This document shows positions 22,638-22,713 of a stretch of 22,713 nt of DNA, piece after piece; the first letter of the stretch is position 1; every line of letters begins with the position of its first letter. The stretch covers positions 1 to 22,713 of the forward strand of contig CAZHNG010000076.1 of NCBI GenBank assembly GCA_964533785.1, read 5' to 3'. The notes under the pieces are model-generated. The model had not been told where the DNA came from. It did no database searches and saw only the letters and a list, made by a program, of their open reading frames with translations. Made by a program: the position numbers and the translations under genes. This DNA is from JANQRV01 sp964533785 (lineage in GTDB: Bacteria > Bacteroidota > Bacteroidia > Chitinophagales > Saprospiraceae).

Positions 22638-22671
22638 AAAAAAGGTGCTACCCTATTGATAGGATAGCACC
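22638..22671 (-). terminator. Terminator for a minus-strand gene right of the window
   Basis: GGTGCTA (22644-22650) pairs with TAGCACC (22665-22671), and CCTAT with ATAGG inside (22652-22656 with 22659-22663). On the minus strand the stem is followed by six T residues (complement of 22643-22638). No T tract follows on the plus strand, so a convergent gene beyond 22713 is implied. Confidence 0.8.
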
Positions 22672-22713
22672 AGGATTAAGGGGGATACAGTTCTCAGGCA
22701 AAAATGCCGTGTA

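Overview
The window looks like a piece of chromosome from a Bacteroidota bacterium, probably in or near the Saprospiraceae/Lewinella group. The phylum call rests on Bacteroidota-type promoters (TTTG ... TAnnTTTG), almost no Shine-Dalgarno sequences, type IX secretion sorting domains, an M56/TonB_C fusion, DUF2480, a DUF1800-DUF1501 pair, an alternate GlmU-like protein and the acpP-fabF-rnc order. The family-level placement is inference from style, not from a marker gene.

Layout, left to right. 1-2162: a small membrane protein, a secreted hypothetical, and an ECF sigma factor with its small anti-sigma partner. 2420-3568: an HtrA/Deg periplasmic protease ending in a clear terminator. 3717-6775 (minus strand): a probable operon of a TTG-started membrane protein, scpB (chromosome condensation), DUF2480 and a lytic transglycosylase. 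6976-11195 (plus strand): a PaaY-type gamma-carbonic-anhydrase-fold protein, ribosomal protein L31 type B with promoter and terminator, a GlmU-like enzyme, a spermidine-synthase-like methyltransferase-fold protein and aroB. 11351-14193 (minus): a BlaI-type repressor followed by a BlaR1/M56-like membrane protein carrying three TonB_C domains and a T9SS-like C-terminus. 14848-15609: a creatininase-family amidohydrolase. 16091-19166 (minus): DUF1800 then DUF1501, the latter with a Tat-like signal and a T9SS tail. 19427-22551 (plus): acpP, fabF and rnc.

The most unusual material is non-coding. Three long intergenic stretches (14215-14847, 15610-16090, 21083-21810) are full of inverted and direct repeats. 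The best is a 157-bp MITE-like element at 15674-15830 with 19-bp perfect terminal inverted repeats, heptad-periodic arms and a possible 8-bp target duplication. Its terminal motif (GACTTTTGAC) recurs at 14351-14816 and just after rnc. A GC-rich repeat at 14361-14451 shares an exact 19-mer, in opposite orientation, with the gap between fabF and rnc. The acpP-fabF spacer holds overlapping inverted repeats that can form mutually exclusive hairpins.

No rRNA, complete tRNA, CRISPR array, transposase gene or phage gene was seen. All database-style names come from recognising motifs by eye; no search was run.
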